From NCBI GenBank assembly GCA_958405195.1, contig CATYDM010000017.1, positions 1-36,267 of the forward strand: a DNA stretch of 36,267 bases, read 5' to 3'. This document shows positions 22,529 through 30,016 of the stretch, piece by piece. The position numbers and the translations under genes are program-made. Below the pieces are notes generated by a model. The model saw only the letters and a list, made by a program, of their open reading frames with translations. It did not search any database and was not told the origin of the DNA. The stretch comes from an uncultured Collinsella sp. GTDB lineage: Bacteria > Actinomycetota > Coriobacteriia > Coriobacteriales > Coriobacteriaceae. Each line of letters starts with the position of its first letter. Within the stretch, counting starts at the first letter, position 1.

Positions 22529-23134
22529 ATGGAGGAGGCCCAATTCAAGTGGCTTCCCAAGTTCACCGCAGCCTGCGCCAAGGCACCGGAGGAGCAGCGC
22601 GGAAAGCTCCTCTGGGCCTTGGCCCAGTACGGCACCTACGGCATCGAGCCTGATCTGGAATGGCCGCTCGATGCCATCTTCGCCAGCGTCCGCGAGGACA
22701 TCGACTACTCGAAACGGTGTATCGCGGCAGGCAAAACGGGTGGACGAGGCAACAGAAAGCCCCCTTTAGACGGCACTAAACCCCCCCTTAGCGAAAGCGA
22801 AACCCAAAACGACGAGCCGGAAGGAAACGACGAACCCCTTTCGGACAGTCAAAAGGGGGACGGAGACAACGCCGAAGCCAAGGCAAAGCAAGGCAAGGCA
22901 AAGCAAGGCAAGGCAGTTAGTAAGAGATTCGTCAAACCCGCGCTCGCGGAAGTCGAGGAGTACGTCTCGGCCAAGGGCTACACGTTCAGCCCCGAGGCGT
23001 TCTGGAGCTACTACGAGGCCGTCGGGTGGAAGGTCGGCAGCAAGCCGATGAAGAACTGGAAGGCCGCGTGCTCCACGTGGCAGCAGCGCGAGGCAAAGAA
23101 GGAGGTCAAACATGATGCGTACTCAAATCTCTGA
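22529..23134 (+). CDS. Phage replication initiator (DnaD-like C-terminus)
   Basis: The 201-residue protein has a DUF6291-like N-terminal domain (FKWLPKFTAACAKAPEEQRG), a long polar linker, and a C-terminal unit VEEYVSAKGYTFSPEAFWSY leading to GWKVGSKPMKNWKAACSTWQ. That unit is the winged-helix or DnaD-associated motif common in Gram-positive phage initiators. The linker is encoded by locally AT-rich DNA with 15-bp tandem repeats, as in initiator genes that contain the origin. It directly precedes the DnaC-like loader gene. Confidence 0.8.
   Translation: MEEAQFKWLPKFTAACAKAPEEQRGKLLWALAQYGTYGIEPDLEWPLDAIFASVREDIDYSKRCIAAGKTGGRGNRKPPLDGTKPPLSESETQNDEPEGNDEPLSDSQKGDGDNAEAKAKQGKAKQGKAVSKRFVKPALAEVEEYVSAKGYTFSPEAFWSYYEAVGWKVGSKPMKNWKAACSTWQQREAKKEVKHDAYSNL
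22880..22914 (+). repeat. Iteron-like tandem repeat in the initiator gene
   Basis: The 15-mer AAGGCAAAGCAAGGC is repeated exactly twice at 22880-22894 and 22895-22909, followed by AAGGC. It encodes the alternating Lys/Gln/Gly/Ala linker of the initiator. The upstream 100 bases are AT-richer than the surroundings. By analogy with lambda O, this could be the phage origin. Confidence 0.6.
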
Positions 23135-23696
23135 CGTGCTCATGCCCGACGGGGCGCGCGAGCAGATCGCCGCAATCATGCGCTCCCGCCTCCGCAAGGC
23201 CGGGCTGCGCGGCCCCTACGCCGAAGCCGACTGCGACCTCGGCAAGCGCATGGCCAAGCTCGCCGGGAAGGGCGAGGGCGCATACCTCTGGGGCGAGCCG
23301 GGCACGGGCAAGACCTACGCCGCCGCCTGCGCCGTCCGCATGGCCGTGCTGGATGGGACGAGCGCCAAGCTGGTCACCACGAGCCGCCTGCTCGACGACA
23401 TCCGCTCCGAGTACGACGGCGGCGAGCGCGGGGCGCTCCGCAGGGCCGAGCGGTACAGACTCCTCGCCCTGGACGACCTCGGGGCCGAGCGCCCGACCGA
23501 GTGGGCCATCGAGACGCTGACGCGCCTCATCGACACCCGCGTGGCCGAGGGCCTGCCCACCATCGTCACGAGCAACTACCGCATCGGCCAGATCAGAGAC
23601 CTCTGGGGAGGCATGGCGGGCAAGCGCGTGGCATCGCGCCTCGCCGGTGCGTGCAGGCCCATCGAGGTCAAGGGGCAGGACAGGAGGCTCGGATGA
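23112..23696 (+). CDS. DnaC-like helicase loader ATPase
   Basis: The 194-residue AAA+ protein probably loads the host DnaB helicase at the phage origin. Walker A GEPGTGKT is at 61-68, Walker B LLALDDLG at 117-124, sensor 1 TIVTSNYR around 150-157, and a C-terminal arginine-rich end. It overlaps the initiator gene and has a strong AAGGAGG site. Its stop overlaps the HNH gene by ATGA. Confidence 0.93.
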   Translation: MMRTQISDVLMPDGAREQIAAIMRSRLRKAGLRGPYAEADCDLGKRMAKLAGKGEGAYLWGEPGTGKTYAAACAVRMAVLDGTSAKLVTTSRLLDDIRSEYDGGERGALRRAERYRLLALDDLGAERPTEWAIETLTRLIDTRVAEGLPTIVTSNYRIGQIRDLWGGMAGKRVASRLAGACRPIEVKGQDRRLG

Positions 23697-24145
23697 TAGT
23701 GAGCGCATCGCAGCTCCGTGGAGTCCCGAAGGACCGCGCGGAGCTCTACGGCAAGCCCCACGTCGCCGCGCGCTACGTCGGAAACCGCTACGAGCTGACC
23801 GCCGAGCGCTGCGGAATCTGCGGGCGGCAGGCCACGAACTGCCACCACCTCGTGCCGAGGCGCTGCGGCGACTTCGCCCTCGTCACTCCCAGGGGCACGT
23901 GGCGGCTCCGCTCGCCGCTGATAGCCCTATGCGGGAGCGGCACCACGGGATGCCACGACGGGTTCCACGGCGGGGCGAGGTACAAGCCCGAGTGGGTGTG
24001 GGACGAGCCGGAGTTCGAGGAGGCGTGGTGGGACGGCACGCTGCTGTGCGAGCACGAGCCGCACGACCCCGCGCTCTACGGCTACGGCCACTGGGCGATA
24101 ACGGACACCAAGACGGGACGAACCATCGAGATAACGGAGGGTTAG
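23693..24145 (+). CDS. HNH-type nuclease-like protein
   Basis: The 150-residue protein has CGICGRQATNCHHLVPRRCG and a second metal-ligand cluster, LCGSGTTGCHDGFHGG, the layout of a zinc-stabilised HNH (beta-beta-alpha-metal) nuclease. The remaining C-terminal part is Trp/Glu-rich (WVWDEPEFEEAWWDG). Located just after the helicase loader, it may act in DNA processing or as a free-standing homing nuclease. The start overlaps the preceding stop (ATGA). Confidence 0.75.
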   Translation: MIVSASQLRGVPKDRAELYGKPHVAARYVGNRYELTAERCGICGRQATNCHHLVPRRCGDFALVTPRGTWRLRSPLIALCGSGTTGCHDGFHGGARYKPEWVWDEPEFEEAWWDGTLLCEHEPHDPALYGYGHWAITDTKTGRTIEITEG

Positions 24146-24147
24146 AC

Positions 24148-24552
24148 ATGGAAATCACCAACTGCGAGCAATACGTGCTCGCCGAGCTGGACTACGAGCA
24201 GCGCCGCAACGAGCGCCTCGAAGCCGAGAACAACAAGCTGGCCAAGCAGCTCAAATCTATGACCAAGAGGGCCGCGAGCTACTACGAGACGATCACCAGC
24301 CCGAAGACGCCCATCGAGGCGCTCGCGGATAGGGTCATGCGCGAGGAGATGCTGACCCGCTTCTCCTATGCCGAGGTGACGGGCGTGGAGGACCTGTATA
24401 CCGGAAAGACGCTCGACTTCGACGAATGGTGCCACCAAGCGGTGCGCCTGAAGACGCTGCCGGACGGCATCAGCGAGGAGACGCTGATCCAATTCATGCG
24501 CGACGACCTCAAGGCCATCTACGACGCGGAGGTGGCCAAGTGTACCGAGTAG
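24148..24552 (+). CDS. Unknown phage protein with N-terminal coiled coil
   Basis: The 134-residue protein opens with a charged coiled-coil segment (QYVLAELDYEQRRNERLEAE, continuing NNKLAKQLKSM), followed by an acidic helical domain. The good GGAGG site and its coupling to neighbours indicate a real gene. Function is unknown. Confidence 0.7.
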   Translation: MEITNCEQYVLAELDYEQRRNERLEAENNKLAKQLKSMTKRAASYYETITSPKTPIEALADRVMREEMLTRFSYAEVTGVEDLYTGKTLDFDEWCHQAVRLKTLPDGISEETLIQFMRDDLKAIYDAEVAKCTE

Positions 24553-24722
24553 AGGCTGTCGTTTTCGACAAGACCGACGGCGGCAGGCCGAGGCCGTCGA
24601 GCGGAGCCTTCTACGACGTCTGCGCGGGGAGCTTCGAGAAGTGCATGGGGTTCATCCGCGCCAACGCCGTGACCCCGCCGGACTGCCTGCCGACCTTCTA
24701 CCGCATCGCCCGCGATGAATAG
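24540..24722 (+). CDS. Small unknown phage protein, GTG start
   Basis: The 60-residue protein (MYRVEAVVFDKTDGGRPRPS to FYRIARDE) starts with GTG overlapping the preceding gene and has GGAGG about 8 bases upstream. A beta-strand start and a central Cys pair are visible. No family is recognised. Confidence 0.6.
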   Translation: MYRVEAVVFDKTDGGRPRPSSGAFYDVCAGSFEKCMGFIRANAVTPPDCLPTFYRIARDE

Positions 24723-24867
24723 GGCGCGTGCGGCCGGCGTCAACCTTAGCAGTCTGGGCCATGCAATCCGCGACGGCAGGGAGGTGAAGATGAACCTGCT
24801 GCTCAATCTGGCGGAGGCGATGGGCGAAGACCCGCGGGACATCGTGAGGAAGAAGGAGGAGAGATGA
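24715..24867 (+). CDS. 50-residue XRE-like half-domain protein
   Basis: The frame MNRARAAGVNLSSLGHAIRD, ending ALGM-like AEAMGEDPRDIVRKKEER, resembles helices 3 to 5 of a Cro/C1 helix-turn-helix. The first two helices are missing. It overlaps the preceding stop region and the next start (ATGA). It may be a dimerisation antagonist or a remnant of a regulator. Confidence 0.55.
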   Translation: MNRARAAGVNLSSLGHAIRDGREVKMNLLLNLAEAMGEDPRDIVRKKEER

Positions 24868-25031
24868 GATTCGAGATCACCGAGGTCCACGTGGTGGACA
24901 TCCCCGACAGCGAGGTCGAGGAGATGGAGAACCCGCTGGAGGAGATCAAGGACGACGCGCACTGGTTCATCGAGACCTACGAGCGCGAGGCGTGGTGCGA
25001 GGAGGTGACCCGCCTTGGCCGCCAGCTGTGA
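24864..25031 (+). CDS. 55-residue acidic unknown protein
   Basis: The frame MRFEITEVHVVDIPDSEVEE to EVTRLGRQL is strongly acidic. It has AAGGAGGAG before the ATG and overlaps both neighbours. Its composition recalls DNA-mimic or inhibitor peptides, but no motif supports that. Confidence 0.6.
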   Translation: MRFEITEVHVVDIPDSEVEEMENPLEEIKDDAHWFIETYEREAWCEEVTRLGRQL

Positions 25032-25320
25032 GCCGGGGAGCGGCTACAACCTGCCGCCGGGATGCTTCGAGGGCGACCCGAGGGCACCGTGGAACAGGGA
25101 GGAGCCGAGGACCTGCGGCGAATGCTCGCACCTGCTCGAGGGATGCTGCGACTACGGCATCTGCGAGCTCGAGTTCGAGGAGGCGTTCGAGAGCGACCCG
25201 AACGTCGGGACGGACGACCCCGGCGCCGAGTGGCACGCGGCGTGCTGGGCTCGCAACTGGGTCGTCGAACACTACAAGGACATGCAGGAGGACACGTGCG
25301 ACAGCTTCTCGAGTTGCTAG
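25015..25320 (+). CDS. Cysteine-rich unknown protein, TTG start
   Basis: The 101-residue protein has ten cysteines, several in pairs (TCGECSHLLEGCCDYGICEL), suggesting a zinc-binding fold. A TTG at 25015 is the only start with a good GGAGG site. Using it, the gene overlaps the previous one by 17 bases. Acidic overall. Function unknown. Confidence 0.6.
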   Translation: MAASCEPGSGYNLPPGCFEGDPRAPWNREEPRTCGECSHLLEGCCDYGICELEFEEAFESDPNVGTDDPGAEWHAACWARNWVVEHYKDMQEDTCDSFSSC

Positions 25321-25418
25321 CGCTGGCGGTCCTGGCTGCGGCCCTGCTGGCGGTATGGGCGTGGACGGTCCGCGCCCTCGCCGCAGGGCTCCTCCTGCTC
25401 GCATTCATGGCACTATAG
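25296..25418 (+). CDS. 40-residue hydrophobic membrane peptide
   Basis: The GTG-started frame MRQLLELLALAVLAAALLAV through WAWTVRALAAG to LLLLAFMAL is almost all hydrophobic, with two possible spans split by Trp-Thr-Val-Arg. AGGAGG lies 4-5 bases upstream. It overlaps the end of the preceding gene. It could be a holin-like, antiholin or superinfection factor, which is speculation from size and hydrophobicity only. Confidence 0.55.
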   Translation: MRQLLELLALAVLAAALLAVWAWTVRALAAGLLLLAFMAL

Positions 25419-25427
25419 GAGGGACAC

Positions 25428-25556
25428 ATGATCGACTGGAAGAGGGCGGGCGGATGCCTGCTCATCATCGCGGCCTGCCTCGCCATAGACGCGGCGGCGG
25501 TGGCCGTGATGTTCAAGATGCTGCTGGCGCTATCGGCGGCGATTGGAGTGGGATAG
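25428..25556 (+). CDS. 42-residue single-span membrane peptide
   Basis: The frame MIDWKRAGGCLLIIAACLAI to GVG has a hydrophobic core from about residue 9 on, preceded by a short charged start, with AGGAGGG upstream. It follows the other small membrane peptide by 9 bases and abuts the next start directly. Unknown function. Confidence 0.55.
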   Translation: MIDWKRAGGCLLIIAACLAIDAAAVAVMFKMLLALSAAIGVG

Positions 25557-25730
25557 ATGGACAACGGTAAACAGTACGACCAGCACAGGGTTGAGCAGGG
25601 AATCACGGCGGCGCTGGAGGCGTTCAAGCTGCTGGGACTCACGCCGCTGGAGATATTCCAGGCGAGCCGCAGCATCAGCCTGGGCGTGGCCGCCAAGGCC
25701 AAGGCCGAGAGCGGGAGGCGCGAGCTGTGA
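25557..25730 (+). CDS. 57-residue unknown helical protein
   Basis: The frame MDNGKQYDQHRVEQGITAAL to AESGRREL is amphipathic and helical. The ATG follows the previous stop with no gap, and its stop overlaps the HNH start (GTGA). No motif is recognised. Confidence 0.55.
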   Translation: MDNGKQYDQHRVEQGITAALEAFKLLGLTPLEIFQASRSISLGVAAKAKAESGRREL

Positions 25731-26107
25731 GCGTGTACTGCCCGCACTGCGGCCGCACGCATCCCGAGGGCCAGCGCTGCCCGTGCAGGCCGAGGCCAAA
25801 GCGCAGGCCTACGGAGGGCGACGCCACGAGGGCCGAGCGCGAGCCATGGCGCACCGAGTACTCGTCGAGCGCGTACCGCAAGGCGAGGCAGAGGGCCATC
25901 GGCAGGCAGCTCGGAAGGTGCGCCGACTGCGGCAGGGTGTGCGCGGAGTACCGCGACGGCCGCTGGTACACGGCGGGCATGGGCGGCGAGGTGGACCACG
26001 GCCGCGCGCTGTGCGAGGGCGGCGGCAGCGAGGTGGAGAACCTCACGCTAAGGTGCAAGAGCTGCCACAAGAAGCGCGATGATGCACGCAGGGCGGCGAA
26101 CAGATAG
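25727..26107 (+). CDS. HNH endonuclease
   Basis: The 126-residue protein has an N-terminal zinc knuckle (CPHCGRTHPEGQRCPC), then the HNH core: CADCGRVC, GGEVDHGRALCEGG, and NLTLRCKSCHKKRDD. HNH proteins next to terminase genes in HK97-like phages take part in cos cleavage and packaging. Here only the methyltransferase and a zinc-ribbon gene intervene. GTG at 25727 overlaps the previous stop. A terminator follows. Confidence 0.88.
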   Translation: MSVYCPHCGRTHPEGQRCPCRPRPKRRPTEGDATRAEREPWRTEYSSSAYRKARQRAIGRQLGRCADCGRVCAEYRDGRWYTAGMGGEVDHGRALCEGGGSEVENLTLRCKSCHKKRDDARRAANR

Positions 26108-26120
26108 CTTTTATGCACAA

Positions 26121-26155
26121 GGGTGTGGCCTCGGACGGGGCTGCACCCCTTTTTT
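26121..26155 (+). terminator. Terminator closing the early operon
   Basis: GGGTGTGGCC at 26121-26130 pairs, with two wobble pairs, with GGCTGCACCC at 26139-26148, followed by C and six T. It separates the early operon from the late packaging and morphogenesis genes. Confidence 0.8.
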
Positions 26156-26351
26156 ATGCACGACCCCCTACCCCTCGGAAAATCGGGTTTCTTTCCCCCT
26201 ACCCCGCGCGCCCCTACCCCGCGCGTTTCGCTACGAAATTGGAGACCGGGGGGTGGTGCCATGCGCAACGTTAAGAGGGGTACCGATGCAACGCTAAATC
26301 TCACGGCACGCCTATGCTCCCCATCACGACACGCCGGAAGGGGACGCGACA
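26156..26351. other. Intergenic region with tandem 15-bp repeat, candidate packaging site
   Basis: The 244-base gap between the HNH gene and the methyltransferase holds, after the terminator, a perfect tandem repeat of CCCCTACCCCGCGCG (26196-26210 and 26211-26225) with a partial copy at 26165-26177. A small inverted repeat, TTTCG-CTA-CGAAA, lies at 26226-26238. No gene with a ribosome site is seen. Position between HNH and terminase genes makes this a candidate cos/pac or terminase-binding region, and a late promoter may also lie here, though I found no clear -35/-10 pair. Confidence 0.45.
26196..26225 (+). repeat. Two tandem copies of CCCCTACCCCGCGCG
   Basis: Two exact 15-base copies lie head to tail in the gap before the late genes, with a shorter relative about 20 bases upstream. 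Confidence 0.8.
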
Positions 26352-27683
26352 ATGCGCGAAAACGAACTGAAAATCGAGGAAATCGAGATCGACTCGCTCG
26401 TTCCGTACGAGAACAACGCGAAGAAGCACACGAGGGGGCAGATAGACGCCGTCGAGGCCTCAATCAAGGAGTTCGGCTTCAGAAACCCCGTTATCGTCTG
26501 GCGAAACGCGGACGGCCTGCCGGAGGTCGTGGCCGGGCACGCGCGAATTACCGCAGCGAAGAACCTTGGGATGAAGAAGGTTCCGTGCGTCGCGTGCGAC
26601 GACCTAAGCGATGCCCAGAGGCGCGCGCTCACGCTCGTCGACAACCAGACGACCATGATGACCGGGTGGGACGAGAACCTTCTCGCCTACGAGCTGGACG
26701 TCCTCGCGGACGAATTTGACATGGGCGACTTCGGCTTCTCCGAGGAACTCGAGCCGGACGGCCTAAGCGCCGTGGAGGAGGACGACCCCGAGCCGGAGGT
26801 CACCATCTGCAGGGCAAAGCGCGGCGACGTCTTCGTTTTGGGAAACCACCGCGTGATGTGCGGTGACTCGACATGCCCTGAAGACGTCGAGAAGCTATGC
26901 GGGGGGGGTCTCGCGGACATGATCTTGACCGACCCGCCCTATAACGTCGCGCTCGGCCAGCACATGAGGCCATCGGAGAAAAAACAGCTCCAGCGCAGAA
27001 CGGACGGCCTCGTAATCGACAACGACGAGTTCGAAGACGAGAAGCAATTCGAGGAGTTCCTGCACACAGCGCTGAACGCGGCCGTGCCCCATCTGAAGGA
27101 AGGCGGCGCGGTCTACACGTGGCTCGCGGTGATGCACATGCCAGCGTTCGCCTCGGCCCTCGCGCGCGCCGGAATCATGTGCAAGCAGATGCTTATATGG
27201 GTCAAGAACACATTCGTACTCGGCCATCAGGACTACCAGTGGCGTCACGAGGGATGCCTCTATGGATGGAAACCCGGAGCAGCGCACTACTTCACAGACA
27301 GCCGCTCCGAGTCGACGGTCTACGAGGACCTCGGCAAAGACCCGCACAAGATGAGCAAGGCAGAGCTCATCGAGATGGTCGAGGCGATGTCGGGCGACAG
27401 CGTGGCGACGGACGTGCTCCACTACGACAAGCCGTCGCGCAACGAGGACCACCCGACCATGAAGCCGGTAAAGCTGTTCGCATACCAGATGCGCAACTCG
27501 AGCCGCAAGGGCGAGACGGTGCTCGACCCGTTCGGCGGTAGCGGTACATCCGTGATAGCGGCCGAGCAGATGGGCCGCAGGTGCCTGTGCATGGAGCTAG
27601 ACCCGCACTACTGCGACGTGATCATAACGAGATGGGAGAACATGACGGGCCGCGAGGCGGTCCTCGAAACGGGGGAAGTTTGA
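26352..27683 (+). CDS. ParB-domain / DNA methyltransferase fusion
   Basis: The 443-residue protein joins an N-terminal ParB/sulfiredoxin-type nuclease-like domain (VPYENNAKKHTRGQIDAVEA at about 18-37, AGHARITAAKNLG at 61-73) to a beta-class amino-methyltransferase. The methyltransferase has motif IV TDPPYNV (DPPY at 194-197) before the SAM motif LDPFGGSGTS near 400, so it methylates adenine N6 or cytosine N4. It probably protects phage DNA from host restriction. No partner restriction gene is seen. It opens the late gene block, just before the terminase genes. The ribosome site is GGAAGGGG. Confidence 0.92.
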   Translation: MRENELKIEEIEIDSLVPYENNAKKHTRGQIDAVEASIKEFGFRNPVIVWRNADGLPEVVAGHARITAAKNLGMKKVPCVACDDLSDAQRRALTLVDNQTTMMTGWDENLLAYELDVLADEFDMGDFGFSEELEPDGLSAVEEDDPEPEVTICRAKRGDVFVLGNHRVMCGDSTCPEDVEKLCGGGLADMILTDPPYNVALGQHMRPSEKKQLQRRTDGLVIDNDEFEDEKQFEEFLHTALNAAVPHLKEGGAVYTWLAVMHMPAFASALARAGIMCKQMLIWVKNTFVLGHQDYQWRHEGCLYGWKPGAAHYFTDSRSESTVYEDLGKDPHKMSKAELIEMVEAMSGDSVATDVLHYDKPSRNEDHPTMKPVKLFAYQMRNSSRKGETVLDPFGGSGTSVIAAEQMGRRCLCMELDPHYCDVIITRWENMTGREAVLETGEV

Positions 27684-27979
27684 TAAAGAGATGCGAGTCA
27701 TGCGGGCGCGAGTTCCAGGCGAAGAGGAGCACCGCCCGCTTCTGTTGCTCGACGTGCCGCAGCCACGCATATAGGGTCTACGCCTACCAAGGCGAGCTTC
27801 AGCCTCCGGCACCCAACGCCGCCATGAGCGACGACGAGGTGCTCGAGGTAATCCAGCGCGCGCACGTCGCGGCCTCGGACATGTCCCGCGCATCCCTCAT
27901 GACCGCCGCCCCGCTGTGCCTGTCCCTGAAGAAGGCCGCAAAGAAGATGGAGGACGCGCTGCGGGGTGAGGGCCTGTGA
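27680..27979 (+). CDS. Small zinc-ribbon protein before the terminase genes
   Basis: The 99-residue protein begins with a treble-clef-like zinc ribbon (CESCGREFQAKRSTARFC, then CSTCR) and continues with a helical tail. A TTG start at 27680 overlaps the methyltransferase stop (TTGA) and follows GGGGGAAG. No other start in frame keeps the zinc ribbon. Its stop overlaps the small terminase start. It may be a packaging accessory or regulator. Confidence 0.65.
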   Translation: MIKRCESCGREFQAKRSTARFCCSTCRSHAYRVYAYQGELQPPAPNAAMSDDEVLEVIQRAHVAASDMSRASLMTAAPLCLSLKKAAKKMEDALRGEGL

Positions 27980-28521
27980 AGGGTGCCAAGCCGAAACACG
28001 ACGCCATCAGGCGCGGGATAACCGACGCATACGGCCTTGCGGCGAAGACCGACGCCGCCGGAGTCCTCATGCCCGAGGACATCGCCATCGACCCCGTCCA
28101 GAGCGAGATATGGGCGTGGCTGTGCCCGCCGGTGAACAACTTCTCCGAGCAGGACATACCGACTCTGCGCCTCCTCACCTACTGGCACGCCGTGGCCGAG
28201 CAGGCGCAGCAGGCCATCCACAGCGAGGACGGCCGCATAAACATCTTCGACAAGATCGGCGTGAAGCCCTATAAGACACCGGATGGGAGGGAGGTCCCGC
28301 TCGTGCGCAAGAACCCGGCACTGACAGTCCTCAAGGAGGCATCGAGCGAGATTCGCGCCCTTTCCGACATGCTCGGCCTGTCGCCGCTCGCGCGCTCGCG
28401 CATCGGCCTCATGGACGCAACGACGGTCAAGACCGCAGCGGACACGGCGTCCATGTTCCGCTCAATCGACGCAGCATACGAGCTGCCAGCGGAGGTAGTC
28501 GATGTATCGGACGCCGACTAG
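27976..28521 (+). CDS. terS: Terminase small subunit (P27 family)
   Basis: This is the DNA-recognition subunit of the packaging motor. The 181-residue helical protein has the P27-type pattern LTVLKEASSEIRALSDMLGL followed by SPLARSRIG. GTG at 27976 overlaps the preceding stop, and the gene overlaps the large subunit by 20 bases, the usual terS-terL layout. Confidence 0.85.
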   Translation: MKGAKPKHDAIRRGITDAYGLAAKTDAAGVLMPEDIAIDPVQSEIWAWLCPPVNNFSEQDIPTLRLLTYWHAVAEQAQQAIHSEDGRINIFDKIGVKPYKTPDGREVPLVRKNPALTVLKEASSEIRALSDMLGLSPLARSRIGLMDATTVKTAADTASMFRSIDAAYELPAEVVDVSDAD

Positions 28522-29974
28522 CTACACGCGCGAGGGCCTCATCATGGCGCGCGACTACGAGCGCTGCTTCACCTCGATGTGCCGCCACGTCGCCAACGAC
28601 TCCTACTACGCGCAGCCATTCTATCTGGAGGAGTTCCAGCGCGAGAATATCTGGAAACCGCTCTTCGCCTCGGGCAAGATGACCGCCAGAGGCTTCAAGC
28701 GAAAGTACCGCCGCGCCATCATCGGCCTGCCCTCGGGCTACGGCAAGTCCGAGACGTGCGCCGGAATACTCCTCACCGTGGCCACCATGGAGCCGATCCA
28801 CAACGGCCAGTACGGAATGGTGGCGTCGTCGAAGGACCAGATTCGCAACGTCTACGAGAAAATCTGCACGATGATCAAGCTCAACCCGACGTGGCGCGAG
28901 CAGTGGGACATCGGCAAGAACATCATCACGCACAAGGAGACCAACGCGAAAATCATGATTCTGCCGAACACGGCGGACGCGCTGGAGTCGTGGCACTTCA
29001 ACTTCCTGATATTCGACGAGCTGCACACCTACCCGGACTCGAAGGTCTGGGACGCCGGGGTCAAGGGCCAGAAGGTCCTGTGGAACCCGCTCACCGTGGG
29101 AATCACCACGGCCGGAGACAAGCGTGAGGGTTTCCTCTGGGAGATGTACAGCGACAAGGCGCGCCGAGACCCCGGCATGTACCTGTACTGGCTGGGCCTC
29201 GACGATGACGACGACATTGAGAAGCGCGCCGACTGGGAGAAGATCATGGTGGCCTCGTGGGTCAACTGGGAGAGCATCGAGGACCAGAGGGGCATGGCCG
29301 CATCCGACCGCCAGTTCGAGCGCTACACGGCCAACCGATTCCCGAAGGACAACGACGCCTACTCGGTCTTCAAGGCACCGCAGCTCGACCGCTGCGAGCG
29401 CGGCACCAACAGGTTCGACTTCGGCAAGCCGTGGACGCTCGGCATCGACGGCGCAACGGCGGGCGACAGTTTCGCAATAGTGGCGTACCAGAAGCGCAAA
29501 ACAAAGAAGGGGAAGACCGTCTGCCTCACCAAGGAGTGGGTGTTCGACACCCCGGACGAGGAGACGGGCCACTACGACTTCGAGCAGATAACCCAGCTCA
29601 TCGCCGGGCTGTGCTCGGAGCACTGGCCGCAGGTCGTGGGAATCGACCCAAACCGCCTGATCGTCATGAACTCGCGCCTGCGCGACGTGTACGGAATCGA
29701 GACGGTCTCGTTCCCGCAGAACAACGCGACGATGTGCCAGGCCACATCAATCGTCGTGAACGAGGTCAAGGCCGGGGAGCTGCGCCTGCGCGGGTGCCCA
29801 AAGCTCCGCGCGCATCTGGCCAACACCGTCGAGATGGTGCGCGATCCGTACGGTATGCGCTTCGGCAAGGACTCCAAGAAGTCCAAAATCGACGCGGCCA
29901 TCGCGCTGGCCATCGCGGCCCTCGCATACGACAAGCTGGTGAGCGGCACGGAGTCCTACGTGCCCGTCAGCTAA
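28502..29974 (+). CDS. terL: Terminase large subunit
   Basis: This is the ATP-driven packaging motor and nuclease. The 490-residue protein has Walker A GLPSGYGKSET at 75-85 and Walker B FLIFDELHTYPD at 168-179. The RNase H-like nuclease acids are Asp316 (LGIDGATAGD), Asp382 (VGIDPN) and Asp464 (KSKIDAAIALA). It belongs to the Terminase_1/HK97-type group that goes with P27 small subunits. Length is somewhat short for that group. Confidence 0.95.
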   Translation: MYRTPTSYTREGLIMARDYERCFTSMCRHVANDSYYAQPFYLEEFQRENIWKPLFASGKMTARGFKRKYRRAIIGLPSGYGKSETCAGILLTVATMEPIHNGQYGMVASSKDQIRNVYEKICTMIKLNPTWREQWDIGKNIITHKETNAKIMILPNTADALESWHFNFLIFDELHTYPDSKVWDAGVKGQKVLWNPLTVGITTAGDKREGFLWEMYSDKARRDPGMYLYWLGLDDDDDIEKRADWEKIMVASWVNWESIEDQRGMAASDRQFERYTANRFPKDNDAYSVFKAPQLDRCERGTNRFDFGKPWTLGIDGATAGDSFAIVAYQKRKTKKGKTVCLTKEWVFDTPDEETGHYDFEQITQLIAGLCSEHWPQVVGIDPNRLIVMNSRLRDVYGIETVSFPQNNATMCQATSIVVNEVKAGELRLRGCPKLRAHLANTVEMVRDPYGMRFGKDSKKSKIDAAIALAIAALAYDKLVSGTESYVPVS

Positions 29975-30016
29975 TCTCACGCGGCCCATACGATGCCCCC
30001 GACAGAAAGGGGACGT

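Noticed and set aside
22880..22914. CRISPR-like repeat
   Set aside because: The repeats are directly adjacent with no spacers and lie within a coding linker.
26123..26719. Plus-strand frame spanning the terminator and entering the methyltransferase gene
   Set aside because: It begins in a terminator hairpin, overlaps a certain gene out of frame and is arginine-rich noise.
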